NCBI GenBank assembly: GCA_944990035.1
Contig: CALYLX010000069.1
Coordinates: 1-64,000, forward strand
Reading direction: 5' to 3'
Length of the DNA: 64,000 nt
Origin: Clitopilus passeckerianus
Lineage: Eukaryota; Basidiomycota; Agaricomycetes; Agaricales; Entolomataceae
The notes under the pieces were generated by a model. The model made no database searches. It was not told where the DNA came from and saw nothing but the letters and a program-made list of their open reading frames with translations. A program made the position numbers and the translations under genes. The stretch's first letter is position 1, and each line of letters begins with the position of its first letter. This document shows, one piece after another, positions 20,101 to 32,601 of this stretch.

Positions 20101-20950
20101 CTAGCTCTTCTGCTTCCCTTGCCCTTCCTCTCTTTTCACCCGTCTTCGTTTCACGTCCCAATTATACACTCTCGCCGTATTGACTTCCATCACAGTCAGC
20201 TGCTCTCTCAGAAACTCGAGATCTTCCACCGTGTTCTCAAGCGTCGTCTGCGCTGCGTCAAGTTTTGACCGTAATAGCGCTATCGCCTCCGGGATCTTGT
20301 ATGACAACATTACGTTTGCCTACAGATTATTCTGAGGAAAGTCAATTGTAGTAGGAGGTAGAAACGTACGCCAAGCCATAAGTACACCGTATCTGTATCT
20401 TCCAGCTCTGCCTCTGCAAATAGAGTATCGTTGAGCTCATATGTCGTTTTGAGAGGTTTCGAGGAGGCTTCATCATCTCCTAGGTCATCGTCTAGATCGT
20501 CTGCATCATCGGATGCTTTGCTTTTGCCTTCCTAGAGAGCAGTCAGTGCAGGTCCACAGCCAATCACAAATATGTATTCACTCTTCTGGACTGCAAGAAT
20601 TCTACCATATCCAGTGTCTTCTTGATATCTGGGATCTTCTCTTCCAGACTTGATCTCCGCTGGTTCAAGTTGCTGTCCATATACCGGTACTTGCTGCCCT
20701 TTCAAGCTTTCTTTTAGCGCAGCTTAGCACATAAAAATATGTCCAGACGTACGCTATAGCATCCTGAAATGCGCGAAGAGGTGCTTCTACCTCTCCATCT
20801 GGGCCACCAAGATATTCCTCGACATCAGCCTACCGATGCAATTTCTGTCAGTCAAGCCCCTCAGTCTTTAGCTTCAAGACTCACAATAAAAGGTGCCTTC
20901 GGTATCCCTCTCGGATTTTTCTCGTCAGAAAACACGGTTTTTGGCGGCAT
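20101..20950 (-). CDS. PAC10: Prefoldin subunit 3
   Basis: Minus-strand multi-exon gene. Exon 1 from 20950 reads MPPKTVFSDEKNPRGIPKAP then FIV, and the next ADVEEYLGGPDGEVEAPLRA. Later exons carry KYRYMDSNLNQRRSSLEEKI, KTLDMVEFLQ, an acidic DDADDLDDDLGDDE insert and KTTYELNDTLFAEAELEDTD. It ends 'NTARVYNWDVKRRRVKREEG', stopping at 20101. 'NPRGIPKAPFI' and 'MEVNTARVYNWDVK' are hallmark phrases of prefoldin subunit 3 (VBP1/Pac10). Prefoldin is a cytosolic hexameric chaperone that delivers nascent actin and tubulin to the CCT chaperonin. The acidic insert between the two coiled coils is somewhat larger than usual. It is divergent from MRD1, sharing about 200 bases of promoter space. Confidence 0.9.
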
Positions 20951-21157
20951 TTTGGCGGTTTGAAGCCGCGATAGTCAATGGCAAAAGCAGTCGCTTGAGG
21001 CGGTCCGGAGATAACCGGCGGAGTTCCAAATGAATTCTTGATTTCCTCATAAACTTTGGATTATTTTCTTGCACCGGCTCTCCTCAGGTTCGTATCCCCT
21101 GCATTGCTCGTTGTCGGCGTAGCAGCTAACAAAATTTCTTCAAAGATATAGGCAGCA

Positions 21158-24100
21158 ATGTCGAGGCTTATTGTCAAAAATTTGCCGTCTTATATCACCC
21201 CAGCACGGCTGAGGGAACATTTCGAGCAGAAGTCTGGTCCTGGAGGCACTTTGACCGATTTCAAGGTCCTTCATAAACAGGACGGGACCTCCAGGAGGCT
21301 TGGCTTTGTTGGTTACAAGACCGATGAGGAAGCCCTGAAAGCCAAGGAGTGGTTTGACAGGACATTTATTGACTCAACAAGGATTAATGTCAATGTTGTT
21401 CAGGCATGCAGATTCAAATCGTTATTGGAGAATCTGAAGCTAACTGGGTCATTTCAGGGAGCAAAAGATGCACCAGCACCACGGCCGAACAAAAGGCGAC
21501 GTGTGGACCCCACCTCAGATGATGAAGAATCTGGTGTTCCCAAAACCACAAGCAAAAAATCGAAAGTACCTGCAAAAGCAGAGAAATCGGCACAGGACTC
21601 CCAGTTGGACAAGTTCCTGGAAGTCATGCATCCCAAGACGAAGAATCTTCCGACATGGGCCAATGATGCACCTTCCCAACCTGAAGCTCTGCCCGAGCCT
21701 GACCCGGGTGAAGGTGAAGGACAGGGCGAGGCGAAGGATGCTGCTGCGAATGACGAAGTGATTGATGACATGGAATGGATGCGGAGAAGGATGACACAGA
21801 ATGTGGATAAGACTGAGAAAGAGTTTGAGCAGTCAGAAGACGAGGCTGAAGCCGAACCTGTTGTGGACACTCAAGTAGGACAATTTTTACCGTTTGGTCG
21901 CCCCTTATAGTTGCTGACGACTTGGCTTTCTATTGCAGGAGCATGAGAAGCAGGCAGAGCCTGAACCACCGAAAGACCCAATCAAAGACACCATTCTGCA
22001 AACAGCGCGGCTCTTTCTCCGAAATCTGGCTTTCTCGTGTACGGAAGCAGAACTCTCGGAGTTTTTCAGTCCCTACGGAGAACTATCTCAGGTGGGCATT
22101 GCTCTTCATTTTTCTCTATTTTTTCTCTGTGCGAAGGGCTTTTGCTTCCGCATTTTTTTGGCGAAGATGAAAAACAGTATAGGGACATCAGAGGCTTTAC
22201 TGCACATGCTGATCCTTATTGGAATCGTTAGTAGAATCAAAAGCTTTTGAGCCACTTTCCTTCTTTCCTTTTGCCACTTCAAAACATATTCACGATTACT
22301 GACCCTCCTCTTTCCAGGTGAGCTCGTCGTCGGGCACCAATGAATCAACTCTGACTTGCGTATTTTCTGCCCGTCTTTTCACGTCATAAGGTGAATTTCA
22401 TGGCCTTGTTATTTTCTAAGATGCAAAACAGTATAGGGACATCAGAACCTTCGGGACTGCTGAACATATACAGGAATCGATAGTAGAATCTTTATTCTGA
22501 TCACTTTATTCTTTATTCTGCTCTTTTACGACAACATTACTCAACCGCCTCCTCTTCACCTCAGGTCCACATCCCTATCGACATAAACACCAAGCAGCCC
22601 AAAGGCGTTGGCTACGTCACATACAAATCTCCAGCCTCCGCCCTTGCAGCATATGAAGCCCTGGACAAGAGATCATTCCAAGGCCGGCTGCTTCATATCC
22701 TTGGGGCAGTTGACCGGAGAGGCCAGTTCCAAGTCGAGGAAGGCGAAGGGAGGAAGAAGACACTCAAGGACGAGAAACAAGCTAAACGCAAAGCAATGGC
22801 TGGAAAGGAGTTTAATTGGGGTATGCTTTATATGAATGTTGGTCCTTTTTCTTCTATCCCGGGAAACACGGAATTGACGGGGTATGATGGTTTTCTAGAG
22901 CGACGCAGTGGCATCCTCAATAGCCTCCCGACTCAACGTGGACAAATCTTCCATCCTCAACCCCGAATCAGGAGACACGAACGCAGCAGTCAAACTCGCC
23001 CTCGCAGAAACGCACATCATACAAGAAACCAAAAGCTTCCTTGAATCACAAGGGATCAACCTCTCCTCCTTCTCCTCCCTCCCCAATTCCCGAACTCGCT
23101 CCGATACCGTAATACTCGTCAAGAACATTCCATTCGGAACGACGGAGGCTCAAATACGCGAGCTCTTCGACCCGCATGGTGTGGTGACGAGGGTGATAGT
23201 ACCACCTGCTGGGACTATCGCTGTTGTAGAGTTCGCACAAGCCGATGAGGCGAGGAAGGGGTTCAAGAGCGTCGCATATAGGAGGATTGGCAACTCCATC
23301 GTCTACCTGGAAATGGGCCCAGTGGGGATGTTCACCGAGACTGCTGTTGCTGGTCCATCGTCAACATCTACCCTACCTTTAACATCAAGACCGGGAGGTG
23401 TCAAGATCCGGGAACAGGAGGAAGAATCTGGTGCTGTCGCAGGTGCAGGAGACGCAGCACCAGCAGAAGCAGGAGCGGAACCCTCAATATCAGAGGGAAC
23501 GACTTTATACGTGAAGAACCTCTCCTTTGCAACGACCGCCGAACGGTTAACCCAGATGTTCCGGCACCTACCCTCGTTCGCCTTCGCTCGCGTGCAGACC
23601 AAAGCAGACCCAAAACACCCGGGCCAGCGTCTCAGCATGGGATACGGGTTCATCGGGTTCAAAGACGTAGAGGGCGCGAAGAAAGCTTTATCGAGTATGC
23701 AGGGGTTCAATCTGGATGGACACGCGCTTTATGTGAAGTTTGCCGGGCGGGGGAGGGATGATGAGAAGGCGGAGAAGGAGAAGGAGAAGAGGGCGGGTGG
23801 GAGGACGACGAAGATGATTGTGAAGAATGTGCCGTTTGAGGCTACGAAGAAGGATATTCAGGCTTTGTTTGGGTTTGTCTTTCACCTCCTTCATTCGACT
23901 ATGGACTTGATTCTAATGTTGTTACACTTGCAGTGCACATGGACACCTCAAATCCGTCCGCCTCCCCAAGAAATTCAACTCTCGCACAAGAGGGTTCGCG
24001 TTTTTGGACTTTACCTCGCGAGCCGAAGCGGAGAACGCGTATGAGACACTGCGTCATACGCATTTGCTCGGTCGGCATCTCGTTCTAGAATGGGCGGAGG

Positions 24101-24240
24101 AAGAAGAGCAGGACCTGGAGAAGTTGAGACAGAAAGCTGGCGTCGGGTACGGCGAGGGCAAGACTGTGCCTTGGAAGAAGAAGAAACTTGAGATGAGGAA
24201 GAATGGAGGGGAGGATGACCCTGAGCCTATGGAATTCTGA
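21158..24240 (+). CDS. MRD1: MRD1, multiple RNA-binding-domain protein for 18S rRNA maturation
   Basis: Multi-exon gene starting MSRLIVKNLPSYITPARLRE (RRM1). It continues through an acidic linker, RRM2 (ARLFLRNLAFSCTEAELSEF; VGYVTYKSPASALAAYEALD), and a basic helix 'KDEKQAKRKAMAGKEFNWG'. RRM3 (DTVILVKNIPFGTTEAQIRE), RRM4 (GTTLYVKNLSFATTAERLTQ; YGFIGFKDVEGAKKAL) and RRM5 (KMIVKNVPFEATKKDIQALF; GFAFLDFTSRAEAENAY) follow. The last exon ends at 24240. Five RRMs in this order, with the NWG segment after RRM2, identify Mrd1/RBM19. This nucleolar protein is needed to form the U3 snoRNP-containing SSU processome and to release 18S rRNA. Introns lie at about 21888-21940, 22092-22565 (unusually long), 22833-22900 and 23878-23932. 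A 57-base open stretch near 21400-21456 may be a further intron. Confidence 0.93.
22092..22565 (+). repeat. Internal repeat within a long MRD1 intron
   Basis: The intron interrupting RRM2 is about 470 bases, versus 50-70 for its neighbours. It contains two related segments, about 22164-22240 and 22418-22492. They share 'acagtatagggacatcag' and 'gaatcg.tagtagaatc', roughly 254 bases apart. This indicates internal duplication or a decayed insertion. Confidence 0.6.
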
Positions 24241-24968
24241 GCGAGTCGGACCGTCCGCTTGTATTTTAGTGTTATGCTTTCCTATATCTGAATTCAATGG
24301 GCTTGAGTGGCGCTCCGATGTTTTCCGGAATTCCAACGAATGTTTGACATATAATCTCCGCCTGCAGCAGCTGAGCTGAGGATTTGAAGTCTGCTGAGAC
24401 CTCGGCCGATTTTTCTACGAGCTAAGGGCACCCAAGCCCCAAATCTTGCGATGATGGGAGGGCACATGTTTGTTGGCTGTTGGCCACATGTCAATGGTTC
24501 CGCTGAGCACCCAAAATTCATTAAATACATTCAAAAATTCAGCAAGCCTATGAGGAGCTTATTGTAGCCTTTCAAGGCCTTGTACCGTATTTTTGAGCGC
24601 CTCAGAGCATTATAGACGATTGGGGTTAGGCCGATTGTCGCTGGGGACTGATTCGGCAATACCAAGGAGGCGTGCCAAATAAGGTGCTTGCCGTCCACCA
24701 CAACCGTCGACAACGTGCCCGACTCCTCATTGCCTTCAACTTTCACCGTGGAGACGCTCAGAACGCCCCAAACGACGGCGTCGACAGTGTATTGACCAAC
24801 GAGCAAACCACACAACTTCATTGAAAGGACTCAAACAAATCGTCATTTCTTTTGGCATTTAATATCGGACGACGGGACCTGCCTGCCCGCGAACAGTGTG
24901 ACCTGCTGCTTTACCTGCATTCAGGCCATTTCGGAATCTATTTGCTGGGCTGTTAACCCTAAGACAGC
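24241..24968. other. Intergenic region upstream of the Myb gene
   Basis: A 96-codon minus-strand frame (24531-24821, starting MKLCGLLVGQYTVDAVVWGV) is open. It matches no family I recognise and would end 147 bases from the Myb start. I give it little weight and otherwise see nothing. Confidence 0.35.
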
Positions 24969-27900
24969 ATGGCTACCACCTTGGGCGAACGCAAGGGCGA
25001 ATCAGCGCTTCAGGTACCATCTAGCTCGACCTTTTCCTTCAAAGCGCCATTCCCCGCTTCCTCGTCCTCAAGTGCGGCTTCAACAGCCTTGAAGCAGCGT
25101 AGAGTCTCTCTAGCGCTCCCCTCATCACCCAAAGTCGCGTGGGACTTCAGAGATGACACCGGTGTCGACTCTCATGTGCCAGAAACGGAGTCGATGCCCG
25201 AGAAAAGGGGAAGTTGAGGAAGACGGGAACTGGGGCAGAGAAGAATGAAATGCCGCAGGAGAAGAAGCAACGGAAGAAATGGACCGAAGAGGAGACTCAG
25301 ATGCTGGTCACCGGGTGTAATATTGTGGGTAGTCACTATCTTGCAATCTGCCTCACCGTAGCCGCGTGTTCATATCAACTTGCTTTCAGCACGGGGTCGG
25401 GAACTGGAAGACTATCCTGAGCGATCCAAACCTTAAGTTTGACAACCGGTCGCCTGTTGATCTCAAGGACAGGTAGGGGTTGTCACCTCTTGCTTCACAT
25501 GGACTTGGACTAACACCGGATCTTCACGATAGGTTCCGCACCTACTTTCCAGACGCGTACAAAGAACATTACCCTAACGCCCGAACGCACCTTTCCAGCA
25601 AGGTCCGTTCCACGCTCCCCGATGGGACGTCCCTCTTCGAAAAGACCCGTAGCAAGAAACGCCGTCCCTTCACTGAAGAAGAGGACAGAGCACTCAAGGC
25701 CGGGTACGAGAAGCACGGCACCGTATGGGCAGCCATCGTCAAAGATCCAATCTTCAGAGAGCAAGGCCGGCGGTCTACAGATCTTCGAGATAGATTCAGG
25801 AACGCGTTTCCTGAGCTGTACAAAGCTGCTGGCTATAAGCCGCGAAATTCGGCGAAGAAGAAACTGCTCGCTGAAGGTAGTATTGGCCTTGGTGGAAGGG
25901 GTACGATTAGGGCTGCTACAGATGATCAGCTGCCGCTGTCGTCTACCGGTCCGGTCAGGAGTCGGAGGAGGGCCCACACGAACCAGGGTCTCTTAAGGGG
26001 TGGCACGAAGAGTGTCCCCCAAAGCGCTGCTGCTTCTGAGGATGAGGACAGCTCTGGCGCCGAAGATGATGGTCCCATCTTTAAGACACCCCACACGCCT
26101 GTGTTGGTGGACAATATCTCGACCTCGACCTCAACCTCTAACAAGTTGCTCCCATTCGATGACGATGACATGGATATGGTCACTTTTGACCACTCCGAAC
26201 CCTTAGGCGAATTCCTTGCTGGCACGAGTCAATTCTCTCAAATCCACGACGCAGATAAGCACTCACAGACCTGGTCTCCAAATGTGAGCACGCCGACCCA
26301 CTCAGTCAACGCCTGGTCGACTGCAGCAGGCTCACCGACCTCCTCTCACCTCTCCGCCGACTTCCTCGGTAACACACACTCACCCTCTTTCCAACGGCGC
26401 GCAGACCCATTCAGCAACATGGGCATGATCGGGAAATCTGCATGGGGCACCCAAGACTGGTTCTCTGCCAACCCACGCATGGATCCTGGCAGCAGCGGAA
26501 GCCAGAACGCATCTGCCCAGGCCGACGAGGCTTTATCCCCCGCATCTCCATTCTCATTCTCCAACCTCAACCACGGTGTCCTGGATCGCTACGACTTGCA
26601 CCCACCGCTCTACACACACGACTTCGCTTCTGAAGTGGGAGCTGGGGATACACATTCTACATTCTCGGATGATGTGTTCGCGCCTGCTGGTGGATTCAGA
26701 GGGTTCACCCACCATTCCAACTTCGCTGGAGATCTCATCTTTGGTGCACGTACCCATCAACCTGTGCAAGGTTTCGGTGGATTTGCCGATTTCAATGGGT
26801 TCGGTGGTGGACTTGGTCTTTCTGGGATGTCACAAGCACAGGGCATACACCCAATGCAGCTGTCCATGCCTGGGATTGACGAGATGGCATTGGCTGGGAT
26901 CACGCTCGATGATGACAACAATTCAAGTGTGCATAATAACGAATCGTCGTTGTTGGAGGATACAAATATTGCGGATTTGATGATCAGCGACTCTCATCCC
27001 AGTCAAACTCAGGACGACTCCCACTCGCACTCCCATTCACAGGACGTTAATAATTCAAGCTCGTCGTTAGGTGGTATTGGATCGTCGGTGGAGAGGTTCA
27101 GTTTGGATGATTTGGTGGATCTGTCGGCACATGATGCTATGGACCTGCAACATTCCACACCACCTGCGACACCGCTCATGTCAGCAGAGAGGTCTGGAAG
27201 AAGACCCTCAGCGTTCCATGGATTGTCAGGGCATGCAAGATCCATATCCGTCCCACCCACAGATGCACGAGCGCCTGCAAATATCAGTGCACCCGCTGTT
27301 CTGGATTTTGCTGGTGTCGATGGGGGTGCTTATTCTCCGTCTATATCAAGACCCTCTACACACCGTCATCCAAACTCCCAACCCGTCATGTCGTCCACGA
27401 TCAGGTCCGGAGGGTTCTATGGTCAAGAACGTCCTCGCCAAAGCTCGGATGCTGCAGTTACGCCCTCAGCTATCACTTCCCCGCTAGCAAAGGACGACAC
27501 CCACCCTTCATTGGATCATCACCAATCCCTCTACTCCAACCACCTCCTCGACCCCCATGAGATCAACTGGCGCGCTGCCCTGTCCCATTCCGCCTCCGAC
27601 AGCAACTTCAACCTACCGTTCCTAGATCTGCACTACTACGGCCTTCATCCAGCCAGCTCTGCCACCGGTGGAATCAACGGGCCCGGCGGGAACCTTGGGA
27701 TGGAAGATTATGATGCAGTTGCAGCTCAAGCTCTGCGGCAAGGCCAAGCACTCGACCTTGCGCAACCTCTGGCGTCAGGATCTTCGATCAACCTCGCCAG
27801 CCTCGCAATGGCATCCCCAATGGCACCTGCCTCTCATAAAGGCCTGACACTAGGCTCTGCGTTCAAGTCGTTCACCCATGCTTCGCCTTCTCAGCTGGGA

Positions 27901-28149
27901 CACCAGCCTCAACAAACGCCGACGACGGCTATTGGTCCTGGTCCAGGAGCAGGAGAGATGTCGTTGGGAGATAGTAATGCAGCGGACAAGATGAACTCTA
28001 TGTTCAATGGGACGGGGACTATCAGGGCAAGGAGAAGTCAGGGTGGACATCATCGCTCGCACACTCAGAGTGGGATTAACCCACAGGAGTTGATGTTGGG
28101 AAGCGACAGTAGGAGGAAGAGGTTGAGCTGGGATGGAACTGCTCAATAG
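24969..28149 (+). CDS. Double-telobox Myb protein (TAY1/Teb1-like)
   Basis: Two Myb/SANT repeats near the N-terminus. Repeat 1 is split by introns: 'RKKWTEEETQMLVTGCNIV', 'HGVGNWKTILSDPNLKFDNR' and 'SPVDLKDRFRTYFPD'. Repeat 2 is 'RRPFTEEEDRALKAGYEKHG', 'VWAAIVKDPIF' and 'STDLRDRFRNAFPELY'. VDLKDR/TDLRDR is the telobox signature of proteins that bind TTAGGG-type repeats. Two teloboxes in tandem resemble Yarrowia/Ustilago Tay1 and fission yeast Teb1. A low-complexity region of about 750 residues follows, rich in Ser, His, Gly and Pro, ending RRKRLSWDGTAQ. The N-terminal exon (MATTLGERKGESALQVPSSS) ends in a stop at 25214, one frame away from the first Myb exon. A missing base in 'gagaaaaggggaag' (about 25200-25213) or an unseen intron is implied. 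It may be a nuclear telomere or promoter binder. Confidence 0.75.
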
Positions 28150-28540
28150 GACCCTCGGCAGTGTTGCTTTGGACGCCAAGCATTGCCTGGTTTGGTGTCA
28201 AAATTACGCATATAGTCACCTTAAATCGCTCGTATGGATCGGATTTGGAACATTATGACAATTTTCTCGTTTTCTCTGTCCTCTTTTTCCTTTATGTTTT
28301 GACCTGTAACAAATACCTACCCATTACTCAGTACTCAGCTACCACCCACATTCCCCTGCATTGCTTTTCTGACTACCCTACTGCATTAACAGTTATCTCT
28401 GCTCTCCCATTATCGTCGTTTATGACAGCTTTTAAGTAGCCATCCCAATGATATGGAATTTTCCACTAATTTTCGTAGCCTTCAGACTGGCATAGGTATT
28501 TGAAAAATTGCTGATTGGAATTATGGATCTAGAATACATT
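28150..28540. other. Convergent 3' region
   Basis: AT-rich, poly-pyrimidine sequence between the converging Myb and RPN9 genes. It presumably holds both 3' untranslated regions. No coding sequence. Confidence 0.5.
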
Positions 28541-30062
28541 TTATGCGCTAGCCAAAACCTCAGGAGCTATCCGCTTCTCAACCACATTCAACTTCTTCGT
28601 CCAGGCATCCAGCCGATGCGCCAGAACACCGATTTGCTCCTTCGAGAGCACTCTAGGCTGGACCCATGTAATATTAGCCTTTTCATCGACTTGGTCGATT
28701 GAGCCTTTGATGAGTTTCAGGCTATAAAAATTCTCATTAGTTCGTGTCAGGCTGGATATGGTAACAAGGCGAATTACCTTAGAGCTTTCATGATGAGATG
28801 CTCGACCTCTTCCACAGGCAGCCGTGTCTCTTCAGCAATGGTCTTGAAGCCCATTGTACGATCATTTGCATTTCGTTTGAACACGGATTCAATGAGAGCC
28901 ATCAAGCAGATCTTCTGCCGCAGGAAGGGGTAGTTTTGTTGGAGGATGGGCTAAATTCAAATTTTAGACCTTAGACATGGTGGAATCCCAGTGAAGAGAG
29001 AGCAAGTACCTCTTTTGGGAAAAGTGGTGCCAAAGCCTCGAATTTCCCGATGTTGCCTTCGTTGAATGTGAAGAGGAGTTTCTTGATCCATTCGTGTGGG
29101 GTTTTGTCGAGGGCGTCGAGGATGGGGTGCATCAGCTAGAATCGTGGATCAGAAACATATTTCCTTTGAGGGTTAGGGGAAGCATACCAGTTCGCCGAAG
29201 TTGTAGATAGTATCACCCAAGAAAGCAGATATGCTAAGATCGTGGGCTCGTGAAAGCCGCTCGTCTGCTGTCATGTCTTCCTGGATATCCAGGCATGCCA
29301 GATACAGGAGGGAATGTCGGTAGTAAGGTGCATATTCTGCTCGGACCTATGCAGCATATATTAGCAGAAGTACCCTTCAAGTAGGTGAAGAAAGGCTTTA
29401 CCTTGTAGTAATCAGCAGCAACAGCGTAATATGCAGCATTTACACTGTTGTCGACGCCCTCAAGGGTATCGAGAACTTTCCACGCGGCGTCCATATCCTT
29501 CTTGGCACCCTCGGAGTCGCCATATGTCAGCTTTGCATGGGCGATGGTTGCAAGCAGCAGGACGTGTGCTTCTTGTGATTTTTCAGCATTGATTCTCGAG
29601 AGGAGTGCCGACAGGAAAAGCAGCTGGGTTTGCGGGTCTGGTCGCTTTCTTTAGCACATGTAACACACCCACACAGCTAGTTTCACTTACTATCAATATC
29701 TTTAGACACCTTGACCCCCATCTGAACCAGCCGCAGCTGGTTAATCTTCGTTTCAAAATCCGTCACAAACCGCTCGAACACATCGACCCTATAAGGGATA
29801 GCTTCTTCATCGTCAAAGAACTCCTCGAGCTTCAGCGTAAGCTGGTGCCATAGCCTGCCAATCATCAAACCTTAGCCTCTCAAAATCAAAGTTGCGACAT
29901 TCAGAAATTGTGCACATACTTTCGGTTGTACAGTGCCTGGAACGCTTCAAAGTAGGGGTGCAACGAGGGTGGTGTCGCCGAGAGACCTGTGCTGATAAAG
30001 TCGTCCAGTACGAGCTTTGGAGGTTTGGGGTAGTCGACTGCCATTTCTGCTGAGGACGACAT
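28541..30062 (-). CDS. RPN9: 26S proteasome regulatory subunit RPN9 (PSMD13)
   Basis: Minus-strand gene with about seven exons. It starts MSSSAEMAVDYPKPPKLVLD at 30062 (an earlier in-frame Met is less family-like). It continues with KLWHQLTLKLEEFFDDEEAI, VFERFVTDFETKINQLRLVQ, EAHVLLLATIAHAKLTYGDS and DAAWKVLDTLEGVDNSVNAA. After these come YYRHSLLYLACLDIQEDM and the PCI-domain part: 'FNEGNIGKFEALAPLFPKEP', 'LRQKICLMALIESVFKRNAN', 'IAEETRLPVEEVEHLIMKAL' and 'GSIDQVDEKANITWVQPRVL'. It ends at 28541. These phrases and the length of about 390 residues fit Rpn9, a PCI-type structural subunit of the proteasome lid that supports lid assembly. Confidence 0.92.
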
Positions 30063-30475
30063 GGTGGACGATGAGCTCGCTGTTCTGATTAGTGGGCTCG
30101 CGCTTTCACGATCATGGTGGTACGCGTCGCCTGTTGCTTGGCAATGGGAGTAGATTGAAACAGAGCCAATTAAATGTAAACACTGTAAGATCACCGCAAA
30201 TCACTACGCGCCGGGTGCTCATGACTCCCCAAGTTCCGCAAATTCCGGCGAGTCACTTTCAACCCAGAAGGCTGTGGAATTCCTTAAATGACAGGCTGCC
30301 GCAGGCAACAGCAGTTCCTAACCTTTCCAATAACTCGAGCTTCCTTGCGACATAAGGTCTATCGTTTCAAGCAAGTTAACGTGCATGTGTGGGGGCCTGA
30401 TTTGCGCCACTTTGAATCGACAGCACCCTTACAAATAACGTGTATCTAACATTGGGATGTTGAGAAGCTATGGCG
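30063..30475. other. Intergenic, nothing recognised
   Basis: 5' flank of RPN9 and 3' flank of the F-box gene. No coding sequence seen. Confidence 0.4.
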
Positions 30476-31770
30476 TCAATCTATCACATTATCAAGCCTT
30501 TCCATATAACCTTCATCTCCCCACATCTTCCGCACGGACACATCTCCCCACATTCTTCGCAAAGGGTCGTAATAACCAACTGGCTCGACACGCCCTCCAG
30601 CAGCCGTGAATTTGGGGAGTATAGTTTCTATCCGTTCCATGTCTAGCGGAGATTTAGTCGCCCGAATGACAAGCCTCTCAAGCTTTGGCTTGAACAATTT
30701 GCTGGCCAGTCGGACATCCACCATTGACCATGACGTGTGACGTACACCCTCGACCTGTGCTACACGGATCGCCGTGAGCACGATCTCTTTGAGATGCTCG
30801 AGCTGCTTGACAGATAGTATCAACTCTCCAAACTGAACAATGTTATCTCCCGTCTGAACAGACACGGATTCCAGGCATTTGTTCTCGTTGAGCTGTAATC
30901 CACGACTAGTGAACACCCCTGAAAGCCACCAACCCCGAGATCAGCTAAACCATTCAAGTAGGAGGAAGTCTACAAAAAAATACACGTACCATCATCCGCA
31001 GTAGCCAACGACAACTCCAAATGACGCAGAGCCCGACCCATCTTGAGCAGAAACGCAGACAATTTTTCGAGTTGCGTGACATCATACATCCGTACTCTGT
31101 TCAACTTGGGAAAGCATTCCAAGTTATCTGTAAACCAGGCTACAACGTCCGGGGCCCGCCTGACCCCCCACCAATCCAGGTTTAAGGTGTGGAAGTTGGA
31201 CAAAGGCGACGTGAGCTTGCCGTCCTCAGAACCGGTCTCGTAATCTGGTGTGCCAGTCCAGCCTCTCAAGGTAATCTCTTCGAGAGCCGGGAGGCCTGAG
31301 ATCAGTTTGCTTATATCCCTGATCGAGTCGATTCTGGACCTGGTGAGATAGAGATTGGTCACCGTATTGAACTTCCCAAACATCCCCCGTACATATGGGT
31401 CGCTTAAGTTCAACGAGAGGAGGATGAAAAGATACTCTATCTGCCCCAGCCCAAGATCAAGAAGTGGCTGAAGATCCTTGCTCGCGGCAGCGTAGCAGTG
31501 TATGAGCAGGGTACGGACATGCTCTAGATGGTGTTCGGGTTTTTTGTCGGGGTCCTCGTTGTCCACTGGCTTTGGCACTGGTAACAGTAAGCCAGTAGAG
31601 CCATTAGGGCCTGGGGGTCCAACACGAATGTGCATGCGATGGAACAGGTGCTGTTGGGAACGAGATCTCCATTGGCTGTTGACGAGGCTACAGCTGCGTA
31701 AGGAGGCCTGGTCTAGGGAGAGATCGTCGATGATGCGGTCGAGAAGCTCTTGTGGGATGTCGCTGGTCAT
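30476..31770 (-). CDS. F-box protein with LRR-like body
   Basis: Two exons. Exon 1, 31770-30990, starts MTSDIPQELLDRIIDDLSLD, a typical F-box opening followed by LRSCSLVNSQWRSRSQQHLF. The intron is 30989-30919. Exon 2 is from 30918 to 30476 (VFTSRGLQLNENKCLESVSV...YMERLDNVID). An upstream in-frame Met at 31800 is possible, but the F-box begins right after 31770. The body holds degenerate leucine-rich segments (TNLYLTRSRIDSIRDIS, ALEEITLRGWTG, FPKLNRVRMYDVTQLEKL). Such proteins bind Skp1 and select targets for SCF ubiquitin ligases. Agaricomycetes carry hundreds, so the target cannot be guessed. It is not closely related to the F-box trio at 45.7-51.5 kb. Confidence 0.8.
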
Positions 31771-32601
31771 GGTGGTTGAGTTAAGGATTGTACCACCCAC
31801 AACCGGCCTTTTATAACTCCTAGCCGGACAGCCTGCGTACTACGTAGCCTCTAGGTGGATCGGGAGGTGCCTCGAAGAATCGATCGGAAAATTGAACAAG
31901 CTATGTGTCAACTTCGGGGGTGATATCTGTCAAGAAAATACCCTAGTTCTAGAGGTCACTAGAAGGTTCGTTGGTAACTACTTCTGAAAGAACATGGCAT
32001 GCTTACGGTTGTAGTTGGATTCCTCTGGATACATTGTGGGCGTGAACGAGTGTCCATATTTATATTGTATTTCTGCGGCTGTGCATAAATCAAATAGCTT
32101 TACGATCGGTATCCAACTGCTAGCTTCGCCTCGAATGAGTCGGAATGACTGCGCGTCGCGCTCGCAGAAGGTTTCAATACGACGTTTAACAGACGGTGCG
32201 ACGTTACAGGACATTGGTCGTTGACTCGATCTTGGACTCGATGCTTTACGAACGGTTCCTCGTGCTGAGCACAGCCAATCACATGTCGGCTCTATCAAGC
32301 GCACCTGCTGCATACGCGGTCATGAACGCGACAGAATCAGTCACAATAATTAACCCATATGCATGAATTAAAACATAACCTCGTACTTATGTGTGGGTAA
32401 AGGGCTACAGTTGACAGTTCATTATAGAGTACACAAGCGTCCGAATGTCGAAACCTGCAGCCTTTCGGCCGAAATTGATACAGGGAGAGGTAAAACAGCA
32501 GAAAGGATGGGAATAATGAAAGCGATAACGATAACAAACTGCAAGTTGATGACGTACGAGGAATCTTAAGTCGTGAATGCAATGATTTTCATGACGTTAA
32601 A
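31771..32601. other. Intergenic, nothing recognised
   Basis: Several short minus-strand frames (for example 31978-32313) lack family signal. It probably contains the F-box promoter and the 3' flank of the next gene. Confidence 0.4.

Noticed and set aside
25510..25977. Long antisense frame opposite the Myb exon
   Set aside because: Mirror of the strongly supported Myb repeat coding sequence; codon content follows the sense gene.
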